DNA from: Rugamonas sp. A1-17
GTDB lineage: Bacteria > Pseudomonadota > Gammaproteobacteria > Burkholderiales > Burkholderiaceae_D
Length of the DNA: 64,000 bases
Direction: 5' to 3'
NCBI GenBank assembly: GCA_025548565.1
Contig: JAJLPB010000012.1
Span: 62,001-126,000 of the forward strand
Shown here: piece after piece, positions 63,501 through 64,000 of the stretch
How positions within the stretch are numbered: the first letter of the stretch is position 1
How the letters are laid out: each line of letters opens with the position of its first letter
Made by a program: the position numbers and the translations under genes
Notes under the pieces: generated by a model
Database searches by the model: none
The model's input: only the letters and a program-made list of their open reading frames with translations
What the model was told of the DNA's origin: nothing

Positions 63501-63720
63501 CCATCACGTAGATCAACTTGTATTGGGTCTGCTGCTTGGGATCGTTATCGACCGGCGGCGCGTTCAGTTTGGCTTTTGGATGCGCTGCGGCATCCACACG
63601 CTGCAGCCAGGTAGCTACGGCGTACGACAATTGATTCGCGGGCGGCGCAGGGCGTACGGGGGCTGCCGGGGCAGCTGGGACATCGGTGGCGTCGTCGCGG
63701 GTAAAATCCATAGGTCGCAT
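60583..63720 (-). CDS. SNF2-family ATPase upstream of a two-component pair
   Basis: A 1045-residue SNF2/Swi2 ATPase. About 575 N-terminal residues precede the motor, with a Pro/Ala-rich start and no named domain I recognise. The motor has LRDYQTDGLSWMQFL, Walker A ADDMGLGKT near residue 602, VIAPTSLMGNW, DESHYIKN near 700, LSGTPLENHLGELW, VFSQFTSMLELI, ISLKAGGVGLNLT and ENQATDRAWRIGQ. These are most like the bacterial Snf2/HepA group of nucleic-acid translocases. It shares this motor with the 1387-residue protein at 25509-29672, but the N-terminal regions look unrelated. It is the first gene of the unit with the kinase and regulator. Confidence 0.9.
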   Translation of the reverse strand: MRPMDFTRDDATDVPAAPAAPVRPAPPANQLSYAVATWLQRVDAAAHPKAKLNAPPVDNDPKQQTQYKLIYVMAPTSGGRHVALCLYKARLRSNGDVAAASPVSEIFSLLSAPPSFLAPGDEDLIRFFVAMRSGQNSQTGSATEPRGKIGAALLNMLAEQDKLLWANSWADVGNGLVYPLKGGVMREANLAWREEGKGLRLGWQVQAPPNAKHVGADQVDYMLPTDPPWYIDNLSCGVLQLNQGGAAIPLADLQALVAQAPLLTNNDKMRVSQLLLAHGLQQLMPLPQPLPQRVRDDVKPRPVLTLDAAMLADGSLQRWHDFAVLSFDYDGERVSFDPSQRVVRQKGEVTEIIQRDSAAEELALSLLTERHFHPPVALPLSSVKGGLLLPSQAEWIRFARDGIEALKQAGWKVEKTVKYRYDVSEVGDWYADVMEDPADGGHAWFELELGIMVEQDRVPLLPVLVQMIRSAPNDFNPKTIAQHGDEDQMLATLPDGSRVALPWGRVKPILNTLGELYFSDKIKTSLRMATLDAARLDDLARNVELNWTGGAELREMGARLNQFGAVKRIATPAGLQATLRDYQTDGLSWMQFLREYGFAGILADDMGLGKTVQTLAHILVEKEAGRLTAPALVIAPTSLMGNWQEEAARFAPGLRVLLLQGKDRMGQFDQIEEADLVLTTYALLPRDEEKLREHDFHLVILDESHYIKNTRSKAAQSAGLLRARHRLCLSGTPLENHLGELWSQFHFLLPGLLGDEKGFNTVFRHPIERQDDPLRRALLNRRIKPFLLRRTKDNVAKELPPKTEMVRKVELTGAQRDLYETVRLAMDQKVREEIDRKGVARSQIVILEALLKLRQVCCDPRLVKSLPSKKQTAGSAKLIDLMQMVEDLLEENRKILVFSQFTSMLELIEEELEARDIPYALLTGETKDRSAQVAAFQQGAVPIFLISLKAGGVGLNLTAADTVIHYDPWWNPAAENQATDRAWRIGQDKPVFVYKLIAKGTLEEKIQLLQQKKSDLAQSILAEGESQKMALTQEDLQQIFAPLAE

Positions 63721-63832
63721 TGTTGGTCAGCATGGTTCAAAAACGGCAACAGGCGATATTATCCGCCATACACGCCTTCGTGTTTGCGGATTCTTCAAAA
63801 ACCCGCAGATAAACGTGTTACTTCGGCCGCCC

Positions 63833-63850
63833 ACAGTCCGTTTGGACTGT
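63833..63850. promoter_or_regulatory. Perfect 7-bp hairpin in the SNF2/tex divergent gap
   Basis: ACAGTCC (63833-63839) and GGACTGT (63844-63850) form a perfect stem with a GTTT loop, 65 bp before the tex start. It could be an operator dyad or a leader-RNA hairpin of tex. No second copy was seen. Confidence 0.3.
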
Positions 63851-63914
63851 CAAGACTGGCGCATTCGCGCCGATTGCGTATCATTCCGGGCTTGACTGCT
63901 TAGGAATCGCCCAC

Positions 63915-64000
63915 ATGTTGCCTTCAATCGAACAACGTCTTGCCCTGGAACTGACTTGCAAACCGGTGCAGGTCGCCGCCGCCATCGCCCTGCTGGACGA
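63915..64000 (+). CDS. tex: RNA-binding transcription accessory protein Tex, first 28 codons
   Basis: Only the start is in the window. The residues MLPSIEQRLALELTCKPVQV and AAAIALLDE match the strongly conserved N-terminus of Tex, which binds RNA through a C-terminal S1 domain not seen here. It is divergent from the SNF2 gene. The remainder runs off the right edge. Confidence 0.85.
   Translation, partial: MLPSIEQRLALELTCKPVQVAAAIALLD

Overview
The window is GC-rich, gene-dense chromosomal DNA that looks like a member of the Oxalobacteraceae (Burkholderiales, betaproteobacteria; Massilia/Duganella-like). The basis is the gene order yadGH-ibaG-murA-hisGDCBHAFIE-HIT-tatABC, the neighbouring mla and gltBD operons, and the protein flavour. 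No tRNA, rRNA, CRISPR array, prophage or integrative element was seen. Genus level is inference.

Region 1 (1-19.5 kb) is an accessory and housekeeping mix. It has the 5' part of an M3 peptidase (dcp), small cytosolic and membrane proteins (YjbR-like, DUF3617-like, TMEM175-like channel, VOC) and a three-gene secreted glycan-degradation locus (GH31, a CE20-like acetylesterase, GH27). These are followed by a small coiled-coil membrane protein, a SRPBCC protein, a TonB_C/Sel1-repeat protein, an HbpS-like protein, SlyX, a Cache-domain protein, the Rep helicase, a DUF1857 protein and a dihydrolipoamide-dehydrogenase-like flavoprotein divergent from ArgP. A 91-bp near-perfect inverted repeat separates argP from priA.

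Region 2 (19.5-32.5 kb) holds priA and hemE, separated by a 784-bp AT-rich gene-free gap. The gap contains nine DnaA-box-like 9-mers and two identical 34-bp copies of a triple-box module, the most striking non-coding signal in the window. Next come an S9 peptidase, a 1387-residue SNF2-type ATPase, a CBS-domain remnant, a DUF885 peptidase-like lipid- or wall-facing protein and an apparently frameshifted DUF1640-like coiled-coil gene.

Region 3 (32.5-56 kb) is a long minus-strand block. mlaFEDACB (phospholipid retrograde transport) is followed after about 190 bp by a nearly gap-free run: ABC-2 transporter genes, ibaG, murA, the complete his pathway from hisG to hisE, a HIT hydrolase and tatABC. 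A beta-class DNA methyltransferase gene sits inside the his run, overlapping hisD by 4 bp and ending 13 bp before hisC. Upstream lies gltBD (glutamate synthase), which has a strong intrinsic terminator.

Region 4 (56-64 kb) contains a REP-associated tyrosine transposase with flanking REP-like repeats, one of which appears to encode the C-terminal tail of the adjacent chemotaxis receptor. It also has a three-gene minus-strand unit (SNF2 ATPase, PAS histidine kinase, winged-helix response regulator) and the first 86 bp of tex.

The candidates most worth a second look are the DnaA-box cluster between hemE and priA, the his-operon DNA methyltransferase, the SNF2/two-component unit, the REP/RAYT junctions and the CE20-like glycan locus.
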